From positions 41,768,501 to 41,832,500 of the forward strand of contig CM077588.1 in the NCBI GenBank assembly GCA_039657365.1: 64,000 bases of DNA, given 5' to 3'. The notes beneath the pieces are model-generated. The model ran no database searches and was not told the origin of the DNA. It worked only from the letters and a program-made list of their open reading frames with translations. Below are positions 23,218 through 33,124 of this stretch, piece by piece (position 1 is the stretch's first letter; each line of letters starts with the position of its first letter). The stretch comes from Stephania yunnanensis (Eukaryota; Streptophyta; Magnoliopsida; Ranunculales; Menispermaceae). Both the position numbers and the translations under genes were made by a program.

Positions 23218-24604
23218 TGTTGGGGCTTGTGCCCTAGGTCAATCCATTAACTGTCTTTATGAATACTTTTAGTTAATAAAATAGAGGATTTCATTTGCTG
23301 TTTATTATAATTAATTTGCATGTTTACATTATAATAAGATCCATGGGTATTTACATAAATATCATAAATGTCCCTAGTCGATCATTATACTGGGACTTAT
23401 AATGAATTAAGACTAGTGTGAGTCTTGATTGATGATCATATGATGATTATACGTATAGGGATACGAATCAAGATCACGAGTACTTGTTAGGGAACAAAGT
23501 ACTGGACCGACCTGCTATGAGAACATCACATGGATTAAGTCATAGTTGTTTCTCATGATAGATATATTTTTCAGTCCTCTGACTTGAGATTGCCAAAGAC
23601 TTCGACATTAGGAACACAGTAATTTGACACAATCAAACGTTGTCTTTAACCGGACGATTATAAAGGTTGTGATTGGTTACTGTGTGAGCAATGTGATGAA
23701 GTTGTGTAATCGAGATAGAATTTATCCCTCTCATATAAAGAGAGATATTTAGTGGATCCCTCGATGTGTTAGACTGTTAAAAGGCCTAGTCTAAGTGAAT
23801 TGATATTGATCAATGTCACTTGGATGTTTTCAGTCTACCTAGAGATCGAGACTAGTACGATTGAACATGTTGGATGACAATTCCATGCCTTATGTTTGAT
23901 CAAAAGGATATCGTATGACAAAAGGATGTTATATACAATGTTGATTAGGTCGTATCGATTTGATATTCGTACAACTTGGGTAGTCATAATGTCTTGCTAG
24001 AGACTGCTTATGACTTGTATACCAAAATGTGTTTTGGTACACAGCCAACGTTGTATGAGCCTATTGGGTTGCACACTAAGAATGGTTTTGCGAGATTTTA
24101 AGATGATTCAGAAAAATGAATTTTTTTTGATAAAATTCATGACAGAAACGTCCTTGTGGTGTATTACACTTATACTTCTTTAAATAAGGGTATATGTGTA
24201 ATTTACTTAACCGTCTATATATAAGGGTTGTATAAATAGACGCTTTAAGTTAGAACACAGGTACGAAAGAAAAAAGACCGAAACTCTATTTTTGTTTTAG
24301 AAATGACTTAGGGTTTTTGGTATGCTCTGGATTGTTTTGGAGAGAAACAAAAAGGTTTGGTATTCTCTCGAAGCTAGCACTTCAAATCTCGGCCGCCGTT
24401 CGTGTGTGGACTGCTGATAGAGGGCGTTTGTCGTTGGCGGCGCATTAGAGATCGATCAACCTTCGAAAGGTATATTGCGATTGAGGTATGATTAAGTTTT
24501 TCATGGTTTAAACGTTTTTAATGGAATTAGATTCGGATCCTGTTGGGGTTTTTGTCAAAACTGTTTTGTAATCTCCGCTGCGTATGAACCCTTAAAACCC
24601 AACA
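23218..24604 (+). repeat. Copia-B 3' LTR
   Basis: A 1387-bp LTR, nearly identical to the 5' LTR. It is preceded by GCAAGTGGGAGA, the polypurine tract. It ends CCAACA at 24604, where LINE sequence resumes with CAGACTGGTTTGC. Confidence 0.93.
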
Positions 24605-24717
24605 CAGACTGGTTTGCAAAGCTCACCATCAATTGCACTTAATCAAGCACAATGGAAAAGTTTGATCCATGTAGCCGACCCCAGTTAATTTGGGAATGAG
24701 GCTATGCTGTTGTTGTT
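24605..24717 (+). repeat. 3' end of RTE LINE copy 1 with (TTG)n tail
   Basis: GGTTTGCAAAGCTCACCATC matches the 3' end of LINE copy 2 near 35350-35370. The segment ends TTAATTTGGGAATGAGGC and a short (TTG)n run, the known 3' signature of plant RTE LINEs. Confidence 0.88.
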
Positions 24718-24900
24718 GTTGTAGAAAAACCGCAAAATCAAACCGACCAAACTGCGTAAACCGTAGAGGGTTTGATTGCGGTTTTGAAGGTTCACGATTT
24801 TGTAGTTGCTTGTAAAATGACCAAACCGTGAACCCCTGGTTTTGTCGCGGTTTGATGATTTTCACCACTAAACCGCGATTTGCCCACCCCTACTTCTACT

Positions 24901-25523
24901 ACATAATTTTTTCTTAAAAAAAAACAATACTAGTTTTTCGTATCCATGATTTATGCATCAGTTTTTGCATTACAAATCATTATATAAGTTTAAAAACATT
25001 GGCAAATATATAATACATGTAGGCCGGACTAGTTTACCAATTCAACATGTTTAATTTATACCACACAATATTTGAACTTAATCGACTACTCCAAGTTAGA
25101 GCCGGGTCCGCCCACTAAGTAGTAAAGCTGTTCCGGCAATGATTTGTTGAGACTATTTTAACATTTGTTTTACAAAGCCCTATTTTAGCCTTCATAATGT
25201 ATTTGAATCTTGAATCTTACACGTTGTTAAGCTGCTATAGGCTTTGGTATCAAATGGAAAGTTTTTGCATAAGGCCCGATCAAAATTACAAGATTATGAA
25301 GTGATTAGTTATACATGTAGGGTTAATAAGGCCGGTCCTTACATTTTGGAGGCCTAAGGCAGAACCTTAAAAATATAAGACCTTTGTTAAAATTGTTTTA
25401 TTTTTATTAATTATTAAAATAAAATTTTAATTATACTTCATGTTAGGACAAACTTCAATTATACTTCAAAAATAATTCCAACCCACAAAAAAATTAAATT
25501 CATAATTTTCCCTCTTTTCTTTA
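24901..25523. other. Spacer without genes
   Basis: AT-rich sequence. A fragment at about 25330-25365 (GGCCGGTCCTTAC...GGAGGCCTAAGGC) resembles the end of another plant hAT-type repeat, but I see no matching second end. Confidence 0.4.
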
Positions 25524-26298
25524 GGCTCAGTTTGGCAATACTAGCTGATAATCTAGCTGATAGCTAATAATCTAGCTAAAAGCTGATAATCTAGCAGATA
25601 GTTGATCATCTAGAAACTGATAGCTAATCAATGATCCATAATCTAGTAGATCAATTATAGTCGTTTGGATAAAAACACCTGATTGAGTTGTCAAAAAATA
25701 TAAAATGACATTAAAGGACACAATATTTCCATGTTGTCATTTATTTTACTTTAAAACACCGCAAGTTGAACTATGTTATGTTCAAAGACAAAAAATATCG
25801 AACTTTGTTACTATTTCCATTAAGTAATTATATGCAATTTTATTCTTATTTTTTTGGAAAACTATATAAAAAATTTTGTATGCATCATTTATGATGAATG
25901 AGTGCAGTTACATCTGAGTCAGTAGAAGAAAAGAATTATCTGTGTGTGCAAACCTCCTATACATTAGCCACCAATCGAAATATTACAACAAAATGATAAT
26001 CATTGCATTTAGAAATCACACCAGTATTGTTTTATATTTATTTAATATATAACTGGATAAATTTTGTGTTCCAAGTTTGCACGAGACTATAAAATTCTTG
26101 ATAAACAATTTTCACGCAAGTTCATATCATTTTCATTAGGAGGGTATAGTATTGTGTCATTTACACGAATAAGTGTGGACAAATTTAGGATAAAAACGTA
26201 ATCTGATGTTTGGAAAACTAAAATGCTGCCTCTAGTAGCGTTCCCCCATTCAACGTATCATTTAGATGATTTTGAAAATCATCTACTAACTAAATAAT
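25524..26298. mobile_element. MITE family 1, copy 2, right end lost
   Basis: It begins GGCTCAGTTTGGCAATACTAGCTGATAATC, like the left end of the copy at 9216, with the same AGCTGATA/ATCTAGCT subterminal repeats. Near 26215-26290 it matches the other copy's right part (AAAATGC..., TTTTGAAAAT). The right terminus is missing. An LTR begins at 26299, so that insertion may have removed or displaced it. Confidence 0.65.
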
Positions 26299-26608
26299 GT
26301 AGTAAAATTACTGTGCACAAAGCTAGAGAAAGTAAACAAAGAACTAGAAAATATAACAAGAGAAAAGATAGGGGAGAAATAGGAGAACTTTCATCTCAAT
26401 ATATATGTACCGCATTACATGGGTGTGACCCTTTATATAGGCCATTGGTAAGACCAAAAGGCACAACTAACATCTCCATATAATTACATGAATAAATAAC
26501 ATTAAGGCTAAGTAATTATATGAACTAAAGTGGGTGTTACATCATGTGAATAATTGGGATAATAAGAGGTGGAATATGTAGAGTTGTCAATCCATGTTAT
26601 TTACAACA
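26299..26608 (-). repeat. LTR of a short or broken retrotransposon
   Basis: A 310-bp stretch has TG...CA ends on the plus strand (TGTAGTAAAATTA to TTTACAACA). It is followed at once by ACTCCCCCTTGG, on the minus strand AAGGGGGAGT, a polypurine tract. This makes it the 3' LTR of a minus-strand element whose interior extends to the right. No second LTR was found, so the element is incomplete. A TATATAAAGGG-like signal on the minus strand near 26430 could be its TATA box. Confidence 0.6.
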
Positions 26609-27060
26609 CTCCCCCTTGGATGATAACTTGCTAAGAGAAAGTGTCTCGTTAAAACCTTTATTAAGAAAAACCCTTTCAGAGAAAATCCACATAGAAAAAG
26701 AGTACATCGTTATCATCAATGTTGATATGGAGTATGATATTGATAGGATTGTCTCATTAAAGACCTTGATAGAAAAACCTATTGGGGATTAAAATGTAGT
26801 TAAGGGAAAAATAGTACAATACACTAATCAATCTTGATAATGGAGTATTAATATTGTTAGGATCGCCTCATTAAAAACCTTGCTAGAAAAATTCAATGGG
26901 ATAAAACCTTAGCTAAGGGAAAAGAGTGCAGTGCACTTATCAATAACTCCTTTTGATTCTCCCCCTTATGTTCACATAGGTAAGATATCTTATATTGTTT
27001 TGCAATAAATCTTTGCAAAACTTAGTTTAACCCTTTGGAGTATAAAACAAACTCATGCCA
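26609..27060 (-). repeat. Retrotransposon interior with three degenerate repeats of about 100 bp
   Basis: Three related blocks carry (G)TCTCATTAAA.ACCTTG.TAGAAAAA followed by a GGGAT/TAGTTAAGGGAAAA stretch, near 26645, 26750 and 26870. A second polypurine-like site (TTCTCCCCCTTATG) is near 26958. Repeats of this kind sit next to the 3' LTR of some plant Copia elements. No frame is left. Confidence 0.5.
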
Positions 27061-27066
27061 CTTATG

Positions 27067-27207
27067 ATTAACTCGAAAATCACAAAAATTATATATAACA
27101 CTATTTCAATTTCTTAACTCGAAGATCACAAAAAGTGTATATAACACTATTTCAATTTCTTAACTCGAAGATCACGAAAAGTGTATATAACACTATTTCA
27201 ATTTCTT
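27067..27207. repeat. 47-bp tandem repeat, three units
   Basis: Three units start TTAACTCGAA at 27067, 27114 and 27161 (exact period 47). Each contains ATCACAAAAA...TATATAACACTATTTC. Units two and three differ at only one or two bases. Confidence 0.88.
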
Positions 27208-28200
27208 TAAGTAGGTGAAGAGCTGCACCTTAAAAATAAAATATCTGATTTTTTACACTTTAAGCATTTTCTTATTGTATGCATTTTGTTGCTTATGGAC
27301 ATCATTTCCTATATGAACCTTTAATGCTGAAACATATGATTTTGTTACTCTTATATTAGTAATTGCATCAAGTAATTGATTCATAACTTGTTGCTAATGA
27401 ATGATCATTTGAACTTTCAAGTCCATATTAATTTATAAAATGATCATAATGCAACAAATTTGATGCGTTTCATGTAATTTCATGCAATTCCATTTAAATT
27501 GGCTTTATATCTCTCCTTAATGGTAGACAAATTGCTTCATCATAGTGACAACAAGAAAACTTGCTATAAAAATCCCTTATTAGTGGCTTAAGGCATCTTA
27601 TAAGATAATGAATTGAGCATTAATTTGATATAAATCTCTCAATGATTTGCCTTAAAATAATTAGCATTATTGTAATCACCAACTGATCAAACTCATAGTT
27701 CCTTAAAGGATGCCTTCATGAATTATAATTCAAATTATTAATGATCTTGAATAATCAAAATGATCATTTCATATTACGAAATGTCATTGAATCGTATGAC
27801 AACATTTATTTTAAGAGTTAGGATATGTGCTCTCGGCATAATGATTAGGGCACCTAGTAAAAATCTTGTAAAAATCAGATTGGGAAGGAAATGTCAAAAA
27901 TGCTCTCCCAAACCCAACAATTCACTCACAATCCAAACTTCTCCTTTCCGTGCACCACACCTCATACAAACACCAAAATTAAGTCAAGTGCAATCGATCC
28001 CTCATCGTCTGGTGTGACCGTTTCTTTAGTTTTTGGTAGTTGTATGAACTCGTTGAGTTTTTTTTTTGGAAGAGAAAATAAAGCGGGTTTTATATTATAG
28101 GGTTTGTTAGATTCGACATGTTTATATCACAGTTAATTTATGGTGGGTGAAGAGGAGTGGGAGGCGGACGTAGAAGAAGATAATATTTGTTTTCTCCATT
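27208..28200. other. AT-rich spacer, nothing recognised
   Basis: Two overlapping open frames at 27760-28100 show no domain and lie in sequence of ordinary spacer composition. I do not call a gene here. The left half may still belong to the retrotransposon fragment at 26299. Confidence 0.4.
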
Positions 28201-28219
28201 TTATGTTTTTTTTTGCATT

Positions 28220-28518
28220 TTTGAAACTACTATAAAGACGCGAAGTGCTCGGTTACACAGGATCGAGACAATACATACGACCTCAATTATATGTAGCTGA
28301 CACTCTAGGATTAGTTTCAGACTAATACAATAGAAACCATGTACTTACTATGTGTGATAGTTATGGTGGGTATGTATTGAGACTTAATGCATAGTCTCGG
28401 ACTTATGTAACTGAGACCTATTGATGTTTCTTGGACTTGAAGGACTGAGACAATATGTTTTACTATTTTTTCAGTTTTTTCATTATCGAATTTTACGATA
28501 CACATAACTTGTTGCAGG
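28220..28518. repeat. Repeated CTGAGAC/CCGAGAC motifs on the 5' side of the MULE gene
   Basis: Short motifs GAGAC or GTCTC with flanking CT/CC recur five or more times (for example 28267, 28379, 28396, 28417, 28449). Similar motifs flank the gene's other end (31592-31980). I could not identify terminal inverted repeats. Confidence 0.4.
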
Positions 28519-30230
28519 AAAAGGCATCCATATCATCCACATCTCAATTTGAAGACTATATAAGTGCTTTTAATCGTGAAAAACTATTCGGGCCTAGGAA
28601 GGAGGTTATTGAGTGGGTTCAAAAGTTGGGATGGAATAGAAAATTTAAGTTGGATATGAAGAAGTCTGATGCTTGAGGGATTGGTCGTAGGGGTAGGGTG
28701 AAGCTTGCTTGTGAAAGGTTTAGTTTATATAGGTGTATTTCTCAAAAAATTGGGATATCTAAAGCGGGGAAACTTGAGAAAAAATCACCAAAGTTGAACA
28801 TAGGAGAGGAAGAGGAGGATAAGACAAGGCCTCATAGTGGCACCAAGAAATGTGAGTGCACTTTTCTTATTTACATCAAAGAAGAGTCATACACTTTATG
28901 ATATTTGAATATGCTATGCGGGCGTCACAACCATGAGATCGTGAAGTACTTGGAAGGGCATTCACATGTCGATCCGTTGTCTCCGGATAAGAAGGTTGTA
29001 GTAGGGCAAATGACTAAGGGGAATGTGATGCCAAGATAGATCCTCAACATATTGAAGCAAAAGGATAAAAATAATGCTTCCACTCTTTGTACGATTTACA
29101 ATGCATGACAAAGACAACGAGACTAAGAAGCTATTGGGAAAATGTAAATGCAACAACTGTTGCACTTATTGGAGCAAAATAACTATTTATTCGCATATGA
29201 AGGATAATGATATGAATGTCGTGACCGACAAATTCAGGGCACATCCTAACTCTATCAATTTAATGTGGCATTTCCTTTTGGTGCTTATCATGGATTGCAC
29301 ATACAAGACCAAAAGGTACAGCATGCCATTTTTGGAGATTATTGGGGTGACTTTGACTGAGGTCACTTTCTCGGTTAGGTTTGCTTTCATGTCATCGAAG
29401 AGCAAGGACAACTACTTATAGCCTTTGGAGATTTTGAAGCTAATATTGGAGGTTTGGTCTTTACCGAGTGTTTTTTTCATTTATAGAGAGTTGAGACTTA
29501 TCACTGCAATCCAACAAGTATTTCCCCAATCGTTTCATCTACTTTGCACGTGTCATATAAACCAAAATGTCTTGACCAACACCAAGAAAATGTTTGCAAA
29601 AAATAAGGACTTCACTCTTTTAAATGATAAGTTAACGACATTGATGTATGCAAAGTCCGAGGCATCGTTTAACTGTAGGTATAATGACATACGACATGAT
29701 TATGGTGATGTGAAAGGGTTAGTCGAGTACTTGGAGAAGACTTGGGTTGGGGAGTTCAACGATATATTTGTTTCTACTCGGAAAAATATGATTCTGCACT
29801 TGGGGGAGACGATGACGCAAAGAGTTGAGTCTGCGCATTCAACTCTCAAGAAACATGTTAGGCATTGTCAAGCAAACTTTGAGGCACTATAGGTTGTCAT
29901 TCATGGCATGATAGACAACCAACACAACAAGATAAAGGCATCGTTTGAGCGGAGTTTAAATGCTATGCAATACGGCTTCATGGCCCTTTGTATAGTCATT
30001 TGTGGGATTATGTCTCCCAAGCAGCACTTAAGTTGATTCGTGAAAAAGTAAAGCGTATAGAGAATGTCAGGACTGACCAATATCTTTGTGGTTGTGATAT
30101 ACGCTCTACACATAGTCTTACTTATGCACATAAGCTTAATGTATATCTTATGGTCGGTTCACCTATACCACTTGAGGACATACACACTCATTGGTAGAAG
30201 CTGAGTTTAATACCTGAGTAGCCTGTAGGT
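28519..30230 (+). pseudogene. MULE transposase with FAR1-like DNA-binding domain
   Basis: An exon begins after TTGCAG at 28518. The N-terminal part is FAR1/WRKY-GCM1-like: REKLFGPRKEVIEWVQKLGW, then KKCECTF and, two frames on, LCGRHNHEIVKYLEGH (the Cys/His ligands). MTKGNVMPR and LKQKDKNNASTLCTIYNA follow. The transposase core has VLIMDCTYKTKRYSMPFLEI with the first catalytic Asp. The second site, usually TDRELALM, reads IYRELRLI, so the Asp is gone. FPQSFHLLCTCHINQNV and QRVESAHSTLKKHVRH follow, then a SWIM-like CGCDIRSTHSLTYAH that has lost one Cys. Multiple stops and frameshifts make it inactive. It would have cut and moved a Mutator-like element. Confidence 0.87.
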
Positions 30231-30289
30231 CGGGCTGATTATAACTTCAATGATGAAATCTAGAGATTCATTGGTAATTTTAGAAGTTG

Positions 30290-31290
30290 CGTTGATGAGG
30301 ATGCCCGTTTGAGGATCATTCAACAGTTGAGAGAGATTATTAATCCTTCATCCACATCAGTGATTCCACCCCTGCAAAAGTTAAGACAAAAGGGAGACCA
30401 AACATAAAAAAAGTAAAAAATCACTGAAGAGAAAGCCCGATGAAGATGATACATCTACGACAAGACTTCCTAGTGGTTTTAAATATGTGCCCGGTCACGA
30501 GGAGTTTGCATGTTTATGAAATAAGCAAAGGCCATCTGTTGCTAAAATATACCGAACCCATAGAGCTTCAATTGGTGTGTCTAAGGTTACGTTCATCTCT
30601 AGCTTTAATCGAATTAGGTTCTATATATTGAGAATACCTTCGACGTGGCTAGCGATGGTCATTGTGGCTTCCGGTGTATTGTCGCCGGCCTCGGTCTACC
30701 CGATAGAGATAGTTGGAGGACAATTAGAGAATGCCTTCTCCGTGAATTAGATGAAAAACAAGTTTTATACGGTTAAGTTATAGGAGACGACTATAGAACC
30801 ATAAGGATATGCGTGGATTGCAATGACGTTGAGGAGGTTAGATAGGAAAAGTGGATGACACTTTTCGATATGGATCTTTTAATTGCAACCACTTTTAATA
30901 TCATGTTAGTGAATGCTTCAAATGGCAATTGCTTGACCTACCTTCCTTTGCGTAGCTCACTGCTGTCAATCTTTAGAGAGAGGGTTATCATTGGCGTCAT
31001 AAACGTCAACAACATTCATTGGGTTAGGGTAAGCTTCATATAATTCCACTTAATTGATATTTATTATTTTTTCCTTAAAAGTTCCTAATGATAACAACTT
31101 ATTCTCTACGTGATTTTGCAATTAATAGGTGAAATTCAAAGATGATGCACCCCTTCCTCCCATTTTCCCATTATGGAACACCTTTGTGGAGAGTGATGCT
31201 AAGGGGTAGGGTACGAGATTCCATGTCCAAGATTGCACTCTGATCATGCATTATTAGCAAGGCACGAATGATGTAATAGACTTAGATGAA
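30290..31290 (+). pseudogene. OTU-type cysteine protease domain fused to the MULE transposase gene
   Basis: Downstream of the transposase, after a Lys-rich linker and RLPSGFKYVPGHEEF, a frame reads VASDGHCGFRCIVAGLGLP. The DGHC motif (about 30654-30665) fits the catalytic D-G-x-C of OTU deubiquitinase-like proteases. WRTIRECLLRELDE, LLIATTFNIMLVNAS and NNIHWVRV follow, the last with the catalytic His at 31017. A GT...AG intron (about 31030-31130) splits off a final exon starting KFKDDAPLPP. Two stops interrupt the domain. MULEs carrying captured cysteine protease genes are known in plants. Its role in transposition, or in blocking host ubiquitin-linked silencing, is conjecture. Confidence 0.7.
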
Positions 31291-31299
31291 TCTTAGCTT

Positions 31300-32179
31300 T
31301 TGTAATAACTTTGATAGAATTTTTTGGAATGACTCGTATACATATGCATTTTGTAAAACACTACATAGTATTACATGTTATACTTGTTCAATTTGGAACA
31401 TTTTATTTTGTATACATGTTCATTTTGTATCTATCCACATTGGTTGTTTATATCTACAACACATTGTGTTACGTATGACATTACTTGTGTTATGGTTTTG
31501 CACCTTGGATTATGCTCTTTTTCAAAAAAATCACTGTTTCGGTCAAGCCGGTTTGACATACGTTCACTCGTGTCAGACATGCTCGACCGAGACAGAGAAT
31601 ATTGTCTCAGTTATAGATGTCTGAAATGTTGATGCATAGGACGATCTTGCATTATCGACAAGTTGTATACGTTACTTTTTGTATTGGGTGCCTTGATAGT
31701 TGATAGAGTTCCTTAATAGTTATTAGGGTGCCCTAAGAGGGTATTGGGTGCCATGGTAAACTTTAGGATTTTTTATGTCTCGATGTCTTGTTCAACAATG
31801 GGGTACATGTAGTCTCGGCCAACGCCTATCGAGTTTGTTATGTACTATCTTAGTATATTATAGCTGAGAATAGACAACGGTTTGCGGTATTACATAGCCA
31901 AGATGATCAACATATTTTGAATGCACATCTATGCATAAATGGGTAGCCAAGATCAGTGATTGTCCATCTCGGTTCGTCACTTGCAAGACTAAAGAGCCAA
32001 AAATGATGATTTTATTTAGTAACCACGAGTGTGTATTATGTAATCCATTTGTTGCGTTAACATCGGATTAGTCAATCTTAAATGGTCAATCTGACCTAAG
32101 AAGGTGGACTGAACAACAAGTATAGTGTTAACACCAAAAGGTAACCAATCACCACCTTTAGGAGTTTTTACGTAATGAC
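31300..32179. other. 3' flank of the MULE gene
   Basis: There is no coding signal. It contains GTCTCAG/CCGAGAC-type motifs near 31592, 31606, 31778, 31813 and 31977. A triplet of GGGTGCC-containing repeats lies at 31680-31755 (GGGTGCCTTGATAG, GGGTGCCCTAAGAG, GGGTGCCATGG). Confidence 0.4.
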
Positions 32180-32182
32180 ATA

Positions 32183-32556
32183 GGCCTTGTTTGGTTAAGA
32201 GTGGAGTTATCTCTTAGGGAGTTGGGAACTAATCTTGTTTGATTGTTCAACTTGCGCAGTTATCTCCCAACTTACATCCTAGGGTGTGAGATATCTCCCC
32301 ACCACCACCTAGGGAGTTATATCTCCTAGGAGTTGTGGACACAATTACCCCTCATTAATGACTCATTCATTACTTATCTCTCTCTTGTTTAAAGGTTATT
32401 TATGTCAATTCATATTTTTTATTATTTAAAAATGTGAAACTTCTTTACAAGTTTAAAGTTGAACCAAACATGAAAATATTAACTCCAATAAGTTAACTCT
32501 AAAGAGATAACTCCCAACTAACACTGTAAGTTAACAAAACTGAACCAAACGAGGCC
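32183..32556. mobile_element. Tourist-like MITE
   Basis: A 374-bp element with termini GGCCTTGTTTGGTT and its inverted copy ending AACCAAACGAGGCC. It is flanked by ATA on both sides (32180-32182 and 32557-32559). A 3-bp duplication and this terminus suit PIF/Harbinger-type Tourist elements. The interior has inverted runs of GAGTTATCTC / GAGATAACTC and no frame. Confidence 0.75.
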
Positions 32557-32644
32557 ATACTTTGCTCCGGAAGGTTAACATACTACATATGCGTTCAAAG
32601 TTCAAACTGCTAGTTTTGGAATACTAGTTCAAATCAGTTTAGTA

Positions 32645-32900
32645 ATAGAGCCTTTTTTTTGTAAATGTAGTGTGCTTATTGTTCCAATGTTTGCAATTAA
32701 ATGCAATTGTTTTCTTTTTATAACCATGGTGTCCGCCTCTCCTTATTTTGGTTCGACTAATATCATGAGAGTTAGTCAAGAGCCTCAACCTCATAATTAA
32801 GGAGAAATCAAAGAGTTTAGCTGTCAAGAATCAAACCCATGATAACTACCTCAATTTGAGTTTAAATATTCTTTTCTTTACCATTACACCACATCCCTTG
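32645..32900 (-). mobile_element. tRNA-derived SINE, probable
   Basis: On the minus strand an A-box-like TGGTGTAATGG (32891-32881) is followed by a B-box-like GGTTTGATTCT (32837-32827), then about 170 bp of body. It ends in an A-rich run at 32661-32652. That order and spacing fit a Pol III SINE. I see no clear target duplication. Confidence 0.45.
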
Positions 32901-33013
32901 AGGGCACAATTGTTTGTTTTTCATTTTGGAATTTCGAGAGGTCGAACTTTGTGTTTCTATTTTATTTGAAAAATCCACAACTGTCCCACCAAAAAAAATC
33001 CACAATTGTCAAA

Positions 33014-33093
33014 ACGTCTTTGGTGAGATGGTAGAGGCATCATTTGCCAAAAGGTTTTAGGAGGTTGAGAATTCGACTCCCAAATTAAAAAAA
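33014..33093 (+). repeat. tRNA-like SINE head fragment
   Basis: TGGTGAGATGG (33021-33031) matches an A box, and GAATTCGACTCC (33069-33080) a B box, with an A-rich run after. It does not fold as a complete tRNA. It is best read as a second SINE remnant, on the opposite strand to its neighbour. Confidence 0.35.
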
Positions 33094-33124
33094 ATCCACA
33101 GCTTTTTTTTTGTTGCTTCAGCAT

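Larger units (their letters stand above)
16672..24604 (+). mobile_element. Copia-B: Ty1/Copia element with young LTRs and a defective interior
   Basis: A 7.9-kb element inserted in the 3' part of LINE copy 1. The LTRs (16672-18056 and 23218-24604) start TGTTGGGG and end CCAACA. I count fewer than about 20 differences over about 1.39 kb, so roughly 98-99% identity by eye. The flanks CAGAT (16667) and CAGAC (24605) are a 5-bp duplication with one mismatch. The order inside is primer site, long leader, gag, integrase, RT, RNase H, polypurine end. The gag zinc knuckle and protease are missing, and several in-frame stops break pol, so it cannot move alone. Confidence 0.93.
10774..24717 (+). mobile_element. 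RTE-type LINE, copy 1, 5'-truncated and split by two later insertions
   Basis: LINE sequence occupies 10774-11571, 16018-16671 and 24610-24717, about 1.56 kb in all. It starts inside the reverse transcriptase region, so the endonuclease is missing, as expected of a truncated target-primed insertion. The 3' end carries the (TTG)n tail of plant RTE elements. A 12-bp duplication, GTTGTAGAAAAA, flanks it at 10762-10773 and 24718-24729. hAT-B lies between the first and second pieces, Copia-B between the second and third. Confidence 0.88.
10387..24892 (+). mobile_element. hAT-A: non-autonomous hAT element, carrier of all nested insertions to 24.9 kb
   Basis: The ends are inverted copies of a TAGGGGTGGGCAAA-type terminus: TATAGGTGGGAAGTG at 10387, and the complement of TAGGGGTGGGCAAATCGCGG ending at 24892. 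They are flanked by the same 8 bases, CTTCTACT, at 10379-10386 and 24893-24900, an exact hAT-type target duplication. Without the LINE inside it, the element is only about 550 bp (10387-10773 plus 24730-24892), and it has no coding capacity. Its subterminal regions are full of AAACCGCG / CGCGGTTT motifs in both orientations. An uninterrupted relative is at 35760-36272. Confidence 0.85.

Noticed and set aside
26299..26608. Complete LTR retrotransposon starting here
   Set aside because: One LTR and a polypurine tract are clear, but no second LTR, primer site or pol sequence could be found to the right.
27760..28100. Two overlapping frames of 85 and 69 residues
   Set aside because: They overlap in different frames, have no recognisable motif, and lie in spacer next to a retrotransposon fragment.
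33014..33093. Possible tRNA gene
   Set aside because: A- and B-box-like sequences are present, but the sequence does not give a full cloverleaf or acceptor stem. A SINE remnant explains it better.
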